Origin: Telmatactis stephensoni
Taxonomy: Eukaryota > Cnidaria > Anthozoa > Actiniaria > Isophelliidae
Direction of reading: 5' to 3'
NCBI GenBank assembly: GCA_029948255.1
Contig: JALIZF010001939.1
Span: forward strand, 3,187,501 to 3,251,500
DNA: 64,000 nt
The position numbers were made by a program, and so were the translations under genes. The notes beneath the pieces were generated by a model. The model searched no databases. It worked only from the letters and a program-made list of their open reading frames with translations, and was not told where the DNA came from. This document shows positions 34,319 through 45,849 of this stretch, piece by piece. The first letter of the stretch is position 1; each line of letters starts with the position of its first letter.

Positions 34319-37300
34319 TTAGTCATCAAAAAGTAGCTTGTTTATAAAATCATCCTGTTCATCTGCTATTTGCTTCAATACAGCACATTCATCATAGCTA
34401 TGCAATGAAGCATTCTCAAGACAATCTGGCAAAAGCTTCTCTAGTTGATCAGCAATATCATCATCTTTGCTTTTCAAATCAATATTTGAAGAACTTCCAC
34501 AAGAACTGACAGAACTGGGACTGGAATAGCCACTGTCACTAGGAGAGAAACTTTGTTCAGAGTCTGTAGGACTCAACAAAATCTCTGATCCTTCAACATT
34601 CTTTTCCAGCAATTCTACTCTCTCTGTATTTTCCAATTTGTGTCTTTCTTTCCTTGGAACATAGGGTTGAAATGGAGTTAATAATGTTCTTCTTTTCTTG
34701 GGTAATAATGGTTGAGATATTGAGCAACTTGACATTCTTTTTAAAGCAACTTTAAATACAGAACCTGAAGAATTCAAGTGTAAATGTGATGGTGTTTTAG
34801 GACACTCAAATTTCCTGTCCTTTACGACTGATGGAGTACAAGCTTTTCTTGTAACTTCACTACCATTACATGAAATTGTTAGTTTGTTGTGTATTTCAGA
34901 AGAGATGTCTTTTACTGATACTTGTGAGTTTTGACCAACTTTATCATCTGAAGTACATTCAGTACTCTCAAACGGTTTGTCGACATCTTTCTTCGGGGTG
35001 TCTGTACAATGTTGCTGCAAATGCAGGCCTTGATCCATTGATAAATTATCATTTTGGTGTTTGTTGACTTCACTGTCTTTCTCTGAGAGGCCTTTGCAAT
35101 TTGAATGACTCTTCATTTCCTTTCTCACTAATAAACTATTACTATTGTGTCTGTTCAATTCAGTGTCTGTATTTTGAGTGCCTTTGTTACAGGGAGTGTT
35201 CAGTCTATGATGAAGTGATACAGTAGTGTTGCTATTGGATACCATCTTTTGTAGAACAATAATATGAACTTGTGAGGGTGGAACTTTAGGAGGATTAGAC
35301 CACGAACATACTGGAGGTTTTAAATCATCCAATTCAAGCCATCTTGTACCTTTAAAATAAGAGAAAAAGTAATTGAGTCTTGAACTTTATAATAGACCCT
35401 TGAAGGACCTGTTCAGGTGACGAGACACAGTAAAGGCCCTTCAACACTTGCAAATTTTCTATGAGAAATATTATTTGACAAATATTTTTTGTTGGTATGG
35501 AAATTTGACCAAATTCCAAATGAAAAATGTATTAATTTTGTATTTATTTATTGGAGTAAAAAGACTCCTTTGAAGTGCAGTTTTTGTACAAGTGTAATAT
35601 GGATGTAACTGTGCTGTATCTGTGCTGTTTGTACTGTGATGTCTATAATTATTTTAAACATTTAAGACTTCTGTTATAACTGTACATTGACTACTGTGCT
35701 GTTTTCACAGTCACATGAAAACTGCTGAGAAAATGGCATGGTCATTGCACAGTTTGGTTATAGCAGGATTAATTTCAAATGTTTTTATAGACACCACCAT
35801 ACTGACACAATCATGATATGGTGCAGTAAGTTTCCCCTCATACAAAAACCCCTCTAAAACATTAGTACAATTTGGAATTTCATATTTCTTACCATCATCT
35901 TCTTTAGTCCAACATATAAAGTGGTCTGGATCTTTCACGTATTGAATAAATTGTGTCAAACCATAATTATTGTCCTTGAAAGTAAACTGACAACTCAAAT
36001 ACTCTGTTGAATTCAGTCCCTCAACAAAATGTAGAAGTATAACATCAGGTACCCTGAAAAACAAATTAAAGTAACATAAATTAGAACGTGATTGATTCTC
36101 ATTCCAAATGAACACTAAACAGTGGCAACAGGCAAATTGACTGGCGGTGAACACAGCTTTACTGGCTTTTACCATCTGTCTTGAGAAACTCAAACAAACT
36201 TCTGATAATAAACATCATTCTGATAATAAACATCAGAGGTCTTGCCTCACTGTCACAGCCAGACACCATCCAGTTTAAAACTGGATGGATGTGCAAAGAA
36301 TATTGTTTGGAGGTGACGCAATAAAATTGGTTAAGTGAAGTGTAAAACAATAAAACCCCTGTCTAAAAATCAATATTTATATCAACTTACCTTTCATAAA
36401 TAATTGTGCTGTAGTCTTGTGAGGAACACATTCGGCATGGCTTTTGAAATGAGCATTCTTGTAAGTTGAAGTTCTTTGGGGTGTTAGGAAGTGTAATAAT
36501 GTATTTTTTATGCCTGAAAAAAATCAATCAAACAATCAAACAATCAATCAATCAATTAATCAATCAATCAACAAATAGATTAATATATGGATTGCACAAC
36601 TATTACAACCAAGGCCAGTGAAACAAATTTCAGACAATTTCCATTGTACATTTTACGTGCTTTTATAAAAAGAGACTTGTTACAAGTTCCTGCAGTCTGA
36701 GATGCTTCTTGTTCAATATCGACATAGTTTGTACATGTACAGATAAAATAGTTATAGCTATTTTAAGCAAAATATTAAACATTTGTAGAAATTTATATAC
36801 TCCATTGTGATTAGACAATTTGCATAAAATTTGTTTGGATGGCCTTAGAGTAGTTGCATAGTAATTAACCAATAATTATTACCACTGATGTTCAGACTAT
36901 AATTTACCATGGCATCTTACCTTGTTTTTTCTGTATGTCCACATGATTGACATTTGAATTCACATGTATATTCTTGTAAACAATTGTCAGCAGTGACAGC
37001 ATTCTCTCTCAATAGTAATGGTAGTGCAAACAACGGCGAGTCATTTACTCCAAGAGTGCATTTCATTTTGGGACATAAAAACTTCCACACCAGACTACGA
37101 ACATCTTCCAAAACCTTTTTTGCATTTGTCAAGTCAAATTGTGATAAATGCTGTGCTTTTGAGTACTGATCAATAAGACATTTCAATAAAGAGTTTTCAC
37201 AGGTTTGTAATGTTGATAACAAGTGTTTTATAGTTCTGTTATGTACCAGTAGACTTAACACACAGTCCAACCAACATAGTGCATCAACATTCTGCCACTG

Positions 37301-38311
37301 AAGAACCTTTTCACATATTGAATTGTCTGGCTTGTTGACCTGAAATGACAATAGTGGAATAATACTAAGATGAAGATACAGTACAACAAAGCAATCCCAC
37401 ACTCACTTCCTTTGCATAATGTCAATCCATAATATTTGGAATCTCTTTGAATTTTGAAAATGGAATTTGACACAGCTGGATTCTACTGTTTTACATAGAG
37501 TTTCAAGTCAGCTGTTCATGTAAGACAAAAGGCACGAATACAAAATAAGATACTTTGTAACTTACAAACATGGATATAATTAAAAGTACGAACAGGTGGA
37601 TTGTGGTTAGTAAAAGATTTTACATGCACTAGAATTTGGGATATTTTTCATTTTTCTTTTAATATTTATTAATTGATACTTGTAAAATACAGTTACATGG
37701 AGCATAAAATGATAGATCTAAAACTTGACACTTGGACTTTTTGATTCTAACACAACAAATCTAATTAGTTTGGAACTGGTTCACGAGTTTACTGAGTTCA
37801 TAATACAAATTCAACTTTCCTTTTTAAGAAGAAAATGATCAAGGATAAAGTAAAGTTAACAACTGACGGTATTGCGCTTTTCTTGATCATTGAAGCTCAG
37901 GATTTGATTGCAACAAAATATTAATCAGAACCACTTTGATGATACCAAACGCACGCAAATCAAAATGAATTATCAGTATCATGGGACCATTCTCTATATC
38001 TTACCTGTGGTATTGTAATTCCAGGGATCTTTCTCTTTCGTTTACAACTTGACACCTCGCTTGCAGTTCTTGATACCATGAATCTCAATACATGTGGAGT
38101 TCCTAATGGGAAAACACACTGCAGAAAGAAGAAAAAACGGTTGCATTTACATGCAAAGTAAAAATTAAACACTAATAAAGTAATACAAATAACTACAAAC
38201 CTCGTTATTTTCACAAATAAGCAATGCTTCGTCCATATTCATCTGGTATGCCACCATTTTGCTGTCCAAGCCGGTTTCGCGGCAGACTTCACAAAAGTTG
38301 TTTACTGCCAT
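34319..38311 (-). CDS. USPL1: USPL1-type SUMO-specific isopeptidase
   Basis: Six exons, 38311-38201, 38118-38005, 37339-36921, 36513-36391, 36053-35893 and 35349-34319, join with matching phases to 652 aa. The N-terminus has the zinc-site-like FCEVCRETGLDSK and ICENNECVFPLGT typical of USPL1. The catalytic Cys is about residue 97 in NVDALCWLDC; the His is about 300 in DPDHFICW; the acidic partner is in WLELDDLK (317/318), created across the exon 5/6 splice. A zinc-ribbon-like CQSCGH ... CRMCSS lies between. The long last exon encodes a Ser-rich, probably disordered tail. Family members remove SUMO from substrates and act in Cajal bodies. The tail is shorter than in vertebrates. Reading through the exon 5 donor would give a false C-terminus; the donor ATG|gtaagaa is strong. 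Confidence 0.93.
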
Positions 38312-39532
38312 TTAAGATCAAAATACAACAACCACTTCCTTGGTGAGCCTTTATGCCTGCTTTATAAGGCAATAAATGTATTAATAAGCTCAAAAAGAGC
38401 TGTAATTTTGATAGTTTTTCGAACTACATCTTCCCACATGTTGCAGTACTTCTTTACTAACGTTCTGTATCGTTGTGCGCATGGTATTTGTAACATGCCC
38501 CATACCGCTGGATACTAGGATTGTTGGCATAATCCAAAGAGGGAGAGGGGAGGGGAGGGGAAACGAGGGAGCGGAAGAGAGGGAGCGAGTAATTACAGTA
38601 TCATTTTAAAAATATAACTATTTTGGTTTGCTTTCTTTGTTTTTCTTTTCTTCTTTATTGATACTTTTACAAATCCTTTGAGAAATAAACTAATTTTTAC
38701 TGAACCACCCTTTCATGAGATTGGGCTTCCTGTGGTAGCATTTCCCACAAGAATAAAAGATTTAAAGTAACAAATATTAAAATAAACAGAAAATTTTTTC
38801 ATCTAATTTTTATTGCAAAAAAACTGTTCATATTATATGATAATAAAAATAAAGAAATCAAAAGAGAAAATGAGGAAGAGAATAAAAGAAAAGAAAATTA
38901 AAAAAGGAAGAAAAAGGATGATATGTACAAACACTACAGACAAGGTATTTTTTATGTCTTTGCAAGATAATATATAACAACTATAATACTAATAAATGTC
39001 TTGTATTGTTAATTCTAAATATAGACCTTTTTAGACCTTCTCCTTAATTGCCAGAGAAGAAAAAGAAAGTACTCTACAGTGTGGCAGAGTAAGACATTTA
39101 TATTTAATATAATAATTTCTAAAAACTTCTTCAGCTGTTCTACCCAGATGGGACAGAGACTTCTTTAACCTTCTTTGTTAAATAACAACTAAAACAAGTT
39201 AAAGAAATCTGAGTGCATCCAATAGCAAAGCACGTCAGTCACATCACACTGACTCAGACAAACAAACCAAATTTCAATCTCCTTGAGCTTGGTTTTTACT
39301 GACCATTTTCTAAAAAATTATTAGCAATGATTTCATATGATAAAACATTGTTTCTCAATGTTCTTTTCAGAATAATTTTACAGTGACTAGTGTCGCTGAA
39401 GAAGGTCTTAAAATAGGTAAAATAGCATCCTAAATATTACATCTCAGATATTCTGAAGGAATTTTGTATGTCTATCATTTCACATCCCATTTTTGTATTA
39501 CATGTGCATATGCTAAATCTGTTGTAACAGTA
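38312..39532. other. Intergenic; no gene recognised
   Basis: Lies upstream of USPL1 and downstream of RNF181 (both minus). Contains a purine-rich tract near 38540-38590, an exact GGGCTTCCTGTGG at 38723 followed by an imperfect inverse (CCCACAAGAA), and A-rich sequence. Confidence 0.5.
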
Positions 39533-40272
39533 TTAACTAAACATAGAAGCATGGAGTGCTTCAACTCTAAGCTGTCTTTCTTCTTCCTGTTCCTGAAAAC
39601 AGGATAAAACATTTGTCTGAGTTACTACTGAGTTAAGAATAAATAAAAATTTCATCAGTAGAGTACGTAATAATTCTCCTATGTACGCAACTGCAATTTG
39701 TGTCATCACGCAATACTACTCCCCAGGCATTGTGTGCCAACAAAAACTGTGGCCGTGTAAGACACTAAGTACGTATGTGATAAGAGTTACCTTAAGTTTT
39801 TTTAATTCTTCATACTCCTCATTGTCTGTTGGAAGTTCATGTCTACACACTGGGCAACTGTTTGTCTAAAATGTAAAATCAATGAAATAGAATAAAATGA
39901 AATGAAAATCAGATAAAAATGAAATAAAAATGAAATGACAATGGAATTAAATGGATTTTTAATGAAATAAATCAAGCTATCAGATATTTAGTGAGTGAGC
40001 AGATACAGGGTGACTTAACTAGTCATTTTCATCTACAAACCTTTTCTAGCCAAGGATGAATGCATCCTGGATGAAAAATATGTTCACAAGGCATTTGCTT
40101 GACTTTTTCTTTTTCTTCAAACTCAGCAAGACATATTGGACAGCTTGACATGGATTCATCTTCAAAAGAAGGAAATTAAAGAGTTTCAATAGCACATTAT
40201 AATTATTGAAAAGGCTTGACTTTTAAATATAGCAGCTTGTTCAGGGATCCAGTGAAAAGTCCCCCTCTCCTC

Positions 40273-40304
<32 letters not shown>

Positions 40305-41101
40305 ATCATGGTTTTGCAAAATTTCAGTCTTGCAGTCTATCTTTTTTTAAAGCTGTCTTAAAGTCTACAAATAGTTGTCCTTTAACAGCATGTCCTGAAT
40401 TATAATATCAAAAGAAATGAAAAAGGTGTGTACCATTTTGGCCAATTAAGCTTTTGGGTTGGAATTTTATATTAAAAATTATGTCTGTTGGTGTTTAGTG
40501 GCATACATCAGAGATGGTGGTGTAGAGAATGGTAGGGTCCAAACATACACGAAAGTGATGAAGCATGATGAACAGTGATAGGCTAGTTAAACAAAAGATT
40601 GTCCATTTCTTGAAAAGGGGTTACCTTTTAAATGCTGTCGTGTAATTGTAACAATTATTAATTTATTGACAGCTTCTTTGGATGCTGGTGGAGATCCAAG
40701 ATCATTGAAACCAGCACTGAAAAGTCAGAAAAAAGTAAAAATTAATCAAATAAGTAAAGAACTAGACATAACAGCTAGTACAACAAACTGAATACCTTGC
40801 AAGTTCCACTAAATCCTCTGTTGACAGCAGGAGTCTAAACACGAGAAAGTTTTTTGAATTTCACTTTTCTTGATTGAAAATATAATTCAATGCTTCAAAT
40901 TACTCCTTGAACATTATAAATCTTTTATATATGTGATAATTCAGTTATTGTTTAATATTGACGTTCTACAACTAGTATAACTGCTCTGTTTTTCAGTGAC
41001 AAACTTATTCAGCTTTCGATTTCTTACCTGGCTAGTTCAAGGAGGAAGTTGGGTTGCGAAGCTCGATCAGTAGATGCATGTTCGTCGAAATAAGAGGCCA
41101 T
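39533..41101 (-). CDS. RNF181: RNF181-type RING-H2 E3 ubiquitin ligase
   Basis: Six exons, 41101-41028, 40834-40796, 40716-40625, 40159-40041, 39865-39791 and 39592-39533, join in phase to 152 aa, matching the roughly 153-aa vertebrate protein. The N-terminus [16 protein letters not shown] and LLELARLLL match RNF181. The RING-H2 ligands are C75, C78, C93, H95, H98, C101, C112 and C115 (CPICLAEF ... [11 protein letters not shown] ... TNSCPVCR). [20 protein letters not shown] and the final ALHASMFS also match family ends. It transfers ubiquitin from an E2 to substrates. Complete and apparently functional. Confidence 0.96.
40259..40312. repeat. Poly-C / poly-A homopolymer tract
   Basis: A run of about 22 C then 10 A in RNF181 intron 3. 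Length may be unreliable in the assembly. Confidence 0.9.
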
Positions 41102-42005
41102 CACTTATACACAATTAAAGTACGTCTTCGTATTTATATCATTTGGATAGAACCCTTTTTACCACCCGAATTTAATTTTCACCTGGATTTTGTTTATGAG
41201 TCAGCACTCAGGATTAGTCAGCAGTATTTCAGGTTTACCACAGGAAGCCCAACAAATCTTTGTCTGAATAAAAGCAAGTTGGCGCACTGAAATTAAATTT
41301 GTTATCTAAAACAGTGTATACAGTAACCAATCAAATTACAGCAAGTTTTTCTTTTCTCGCAAAAATAACAACTAGAAATAAGAAACGGCTAAAAAGAAAG
41401 AGAGAAAGAAAGAAGAAAATGGAAGAGAAAAAGAAAAAAATAATAACGAGCGGAAAAAAGTTTTAAGTGAAGGAAAAACAAAGAAACAAAACAACAACAA
41501 ATTAAATAGAAATAACCTTTACTTCCATTGAAGTAGGGTTTTTCTCTCTCTCCTTCTCATTTTTCCTTTCTTTTGTTTCTTATGTCGATATTTCTTTTGT
41601 TTATCGTGCTTTTCGGTACTTTCATTTTCAGAAGTGCTTGACAAAAAGGTCATTTTTTCCGTAGTTTAATTTTTCCTCTAGCTTCGAATTATTTCAAAAT
41701 CGTAAAAAACCCGAAGACACATGTGCAACATTCTCTGTAATATCGTGCGCAAGCGCAGTTGCACCGTGTGCCCACTCCTGCAACGTTGCAGGAAGTTGTA
41801 CAACTCGTTCCTAAACCATGCATCGGCGCAACATTGCAGGGGTGGACGCACGGTACAACATTGTAGCTTTCATAAAAGCCCGCCTTCCTAAGGTAATTTT
41901 GAATGAATTGGAGAAAAGAGAAAAAACGACAAAAAAGACTTTTTTCACGCTCTTCTGGACATGGAAGTACAAATAATTAAGCAAGTTTTCAGTGTTTAGA
42001 AGTAG
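41102..42005. other. No gene recognised; RNF181 5' flank
   Basis: Contains ACCACAGGAAGCCCAA (motif inverse) at 41237, AT-rich tracts, and an imperfect inverted pair with CAACGTTGCAGG / CAACATTGCAGG at 41776-41845. Confidence 0.5.
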
Positions 42006-42009
42006 TAGA

Positions 42010-42272
42010 CAGATTTAGCAAACGGACGAGAATGGACGCGATATCAGGATGTGAGATGACCAAAATATCCCATTCTTTCGTTCCTTGCAATTGACTACCG
42101 TGACGACGTCGCGACGCCACGTTCAGGACGCCATTTCACTTTGTTCTTTCACTTGTTCTGTTTTTGCTTGTTTGTGTTTTTGTGTAGACGACGTCAACAG
42201 TCATTTCGAACAAAATTTGTCAGGACGTACGTCGTCCTCTTTCAAGTCGCATCACGTTCGGTAAATCAGTCT
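42010..42272. mobile_element. MITE related to the 15236 element, copy 2
   Basis: Ends AGACAGATTTAGCAAACGGA and, inverted, CGTTCGGTAAATCAGTCT; the interior shares CGACGTCGCGACGCCACGTT and GTCAACAGTCATTTCGAACA with 15236-15462. A T/G-rich insertion of about 40 bp distinguishes this copy. Confidence 0.75.
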
Positions 42273-42352
42273 GGATATACATTTCAATACAGCCGCGTCG
42301 CGTGCTTTCCCAGCAGGGTGTTCGTTCGCGATTTTGTTGTATGAAGTTGTAT

Positions 42353-44401
42353 GTCAGCAAAACCTCATGTTGTCAAAATATTTTCAATACGTAATATAGA
42401 TGCTGAGAAAAACAGTGGGTTCATTTTGGCCTTCAATGTCAACACAGTACTTGCGGGATTCCTGTGTTGTGTTGACATTGAGGGCCCAAAATAAACCCAC
42501 TGTTTTTCTCACCATCTATATTACGTATTGAAAATATTTTGACAACCTGAGGTATTGCTGACATAGAACTACATATAGGCGACGTTTCGTGACGATTGTT
42601 CTAATAAAAGTTGCAAAAAACGGTCAAAAACGTGATTTTTTTGCGCTTCAGTCAGGCGTTCCTCGCGAACAACATATTTTGGCTTATAAAATCCGCAATT
42701 TGGAATTGAACGAAAAACAAACCTCAGAACCTTGTAGCCACTGATACAAGCTTTCCAGAGATATATGATTTGTCAAGAACAAAGGAATTAAAAAATTTCC
42801 AAAATTTTAGCACTTCGCCAAAACCGATTTCTAGAGGATTTTGAAATTACCTCCCCTGGGTTTTCTCAAAGAAGCAAATAATGGAAATTCTTTCTAGCCA
42901 AAGATTTAAAGCTTCTTCCAAAGTGTCTAAAACGCGTGGTTTGGATTTCGAAAGTAGTTTAGAAATCAACGAAAAATGCCAAAAACTGAAGACGAATCTC
43001 CAGTGGGCTACCTGTGTAATGTTTATAATAGTTGAGATGGGGGAAAAGGCGTTGAAAATCAGCCAAAACACAGCAACTAAAACGATTTCTTACTCAGCAT
43101 GCAACACTTTTTATTGTGAAAGCGTTTTCTATTCAATACACAGCGTTGTAATTTCTTCGAAATTTCAGAGTTTACTGACGTTTTCTATACTACATGGTCT
43201 GGAAGTGATTGGACAAAAAAACCCTAAAAATTCGAAAAAACTTACAACGTTGCTTACTGAATAAAAGCACTTTGATAGTGAACAGTGTTGCGTGGTGAGT
43301 AAGAAATCGTTTTAGTTGCTGTGTTTTGGCTGATTTTCAACGCCTTTTCCCCCATCTCAACTATTATAAACATTACACAGGTAGCCCACTGGAGATTCGT
43401 CTTCAGTTTTTGGCATTTTTCGTCAACTTTTAAACTACTTTCGAAATCCAAACCACGCGTTTTAGACACCTTGGAAGAAGCTTTAAATCTTTGGCTAGAA
43501 AGAATTTCCATTATTTGCTTCTTTGAGAAAACCCAGGGGAGGTAATTTCAAAATCCTCTAGAAATCGGTTTTGGCGAAGTGCTAAAATTTTGGAAATTTT
43601 TTAATTCGTTTGTTCTTGACAAATCATATATCTCTGGAAAGCTTGTATCAGTGGCTACAAGGTTCTGAGGTTTGTTTTTCGTTCAATTCCAAATTGCGGA
43701 TTTTATAAGCCAAAATATGTTGTTCGCGAGGAACCCCTGACTGAAGCGCAAAAAAATCACGTTTTTGACCGTTTTTTGCAACTTTTATTTGGCCAATCGT
43801 CACGAAACGTCGCCTATATGTAGTTCTATGTCAGCAAAACCTCACGTTGTCAAAATATTTTCAATACGTAATATAGATGGTGAGAAAAATAGTGGGTTCA
43901 TTTTGGCCTTCGATGTCAACACAGCACTTGCGGGATTCCTGTGTTGTGTTGACATTGAGGGCCCAAAATAAACCCTCTGTTTTTCTCACCATCTATATTA
44001 CGTATTGAAAATATTGACGTGAGGTATTGCTCACATAGAACTACATATAGGCGACGTTTCGTGACGATTGGCCAAATAAAAGTTGCAAAAAATGGTCAAA
44101 AACGTGATTTTTTTGCGCTTCAGTCAGGGGTTCCTCGCGAACATATTTTGGCTTTTAAAATCTGCAGTTTTAAATGGAACGAAAAACAAACCTCAGAACC
44201 TTGTAGCCACTGATACAAGCTTTCCAGAGATATATGATTTGTCAAGAACAATTTTTCGAATTTTTAGGGTTTTTTTTATCCAAGCACTTCCAGACCATGT
44301 AGTACAGAAAACCGTCAGTAAACACTGAAATTTCGAAGAAATTAGAACGCTGTGCATTGAAACGACTTTCACAATAAAAAGTGTTGCATGATGAGTAAGA
44401 A
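42353..44401. mobile_element. Nested palindrome complex
   Basis: Layout: palindrome A1 (about 42353-42557), arm B (42566-43112), unique centre C (43113-43281), inverted arm B' (43282-43830), palindrome A2 (43831-44020), a partial direct copy of B (44030-44245) and an inverted copy of part of C (44250-44401). A1 and A2 both have TTTTCAATACGTAATATAGA arms and a GGGATTCCTGTG centre. The same 73-residue frame shows up in B and B' only because they are copies; it has no family resemblance. Confidence 0.88.
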
Positions 44402-44683
44402 ATCTACTCCTCTTCCCAAGTCCCCTCCCCACCCCCTTAGGCCCGCTACGCAGGCTACGTTTCGGGCGAGTCGCGTAAGCTTTTACCGACATCATTTATT
44501 GAAATAGGTGTATTAACTTCTTTACAAGTTACGAGCTAAGCGCTTAGATTCAAACCAGTGCTACATCTCTCCAAATCTCTTTCCTTGTAGTATCTTTTTT
44601 TTTCTACTTTATTTATCGTTGTGACAAGGAAAAGTTAAAACACATGAAACTAAAAGGTCACACTACTTCTTCGCACGTGAGAA

Positions 44684-44886
44684 CACAGGTAGCCCAAGCT
44701 TATATGATTCATAAGATGATGCATGGAGAAAATGTATTTTTACTAAATAAAAATATAAAAAATGACAACTCATTCATGAAACTTAGTCTGAATGTTTAAA
44801 TTTTTCATATTTTTATTTAGTAAAATTTAAATTCATTTTCTCCATACATTCTCTTATGAATCATATAAGCTTGGGCTACCTGTGGT
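44684..44886. mobile_element. 203-bp palindromic element ending in CACAGGTAGCCC
   Basis: CACAGGTAGCCCAAGCTTAT at the left is inverted at the right (ATAAGCTTGGGCTACCTGTG). Homology continues through GATTCATAAGA and TTTACTAAATAAAAATA. Here the recurrent motif variant forms the ends. Confidence 0.85.
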
Positions 44887-44889
44887 GAG

Positions 44890-45845
44890 CATGTGACTCA
44901 CAACGAAATACCGCTCTGTGATTGGCTAACTTGTGAATATTTAAGTTATGTAGGGTGGCCACCGTAGCGCGCGTCGCATAGTAGCTGGATACTTCAATAA
45001 TCCAAATTTTGCGCAGGCTATAATTTCATTAAAATAGACAGGGAATATTTTGTCAGTTAAGCCGATGTTGCAAGGGACCATTTGCAACGACGATTTTTTC
45101 ACGCAATTAACACTAAAGTGATAACATGTCAAACGGAATGATTTTTAAGCGCAATTTTGTTTTTGGCAACAATATTTGTGAGTTCTTTATTTCAAGTCGA
45201 AAAAACGTGCACCGAAAAATGACAAATTTAATCCAAATTTTCAAAGCGCTGTGTGCGAAAAAATCGTCTTGTGCAACATCTGTAACATCATCTTTAACGA
45301 GGATCGCCTTTCGGTTGCAAACAGTCAACTACCTAACTTTCAATTGTTCGTCACAGAGCACTGTTTGACTAGATGCGTCTTGGAACAGTGACAGAGATCG
45401 ACACTGTGGCCACGCCCCAGTGACGTCAATAAAATAGCTTACAGCGCTTATGTATATTTATCTAAATGGGCAGCTGACCAACTTAATTTGGAGAGATTTT
45501 TCACTCAAGGTAACTCGTTCCTCACGTCCTTTAACTGTGTCAGTCCCTGGTCCACAAGGTCCAGGTACAGCAGGGGTCACCACGTGCAGGTACAGTAGGA
45601 CTTGCAACAGGAGAGGCTATTAGTGTCTATAGACACCCAAGACACTACTGGATGTAGTGCCCTGTAGAGACGCTTCCTGTGCCATTGGACCCCCAAAAAC
45701 GTGTTATGGTCTTGAAAGACCAGATAGTTGCAACAATGTTTGCAACAAGACCTGAAAATAAAAGCTGCAAAAGAAAAAGAATACAACTATGGTAATACTA
45801 CATGATCGTCACAAAAACGATCCAACAGAACCAGTGGCAACAAGA
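44890..45845. other. No gene recognised
   Basis: Only short frames. A minus-strand Pro/Gly-rich stretch near 45480-45580 has no clear splice borders. Confidence 0.4.
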
Positions 45846-45849
45846 CCTG

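Noticed and set aside
35711..35892. Read-through extension of USPL1 exon 5
   Set aside because: The frame beyond 35893 lacks family similarity, while the donor at 35892 joined to 35349 restores the conserved WLELDDLK segment.
42847..43545. Matching 74-127-codon frames on opposite strands
   Set aside because: The two frames are the same sequence in the two arms of an inverted repeat.
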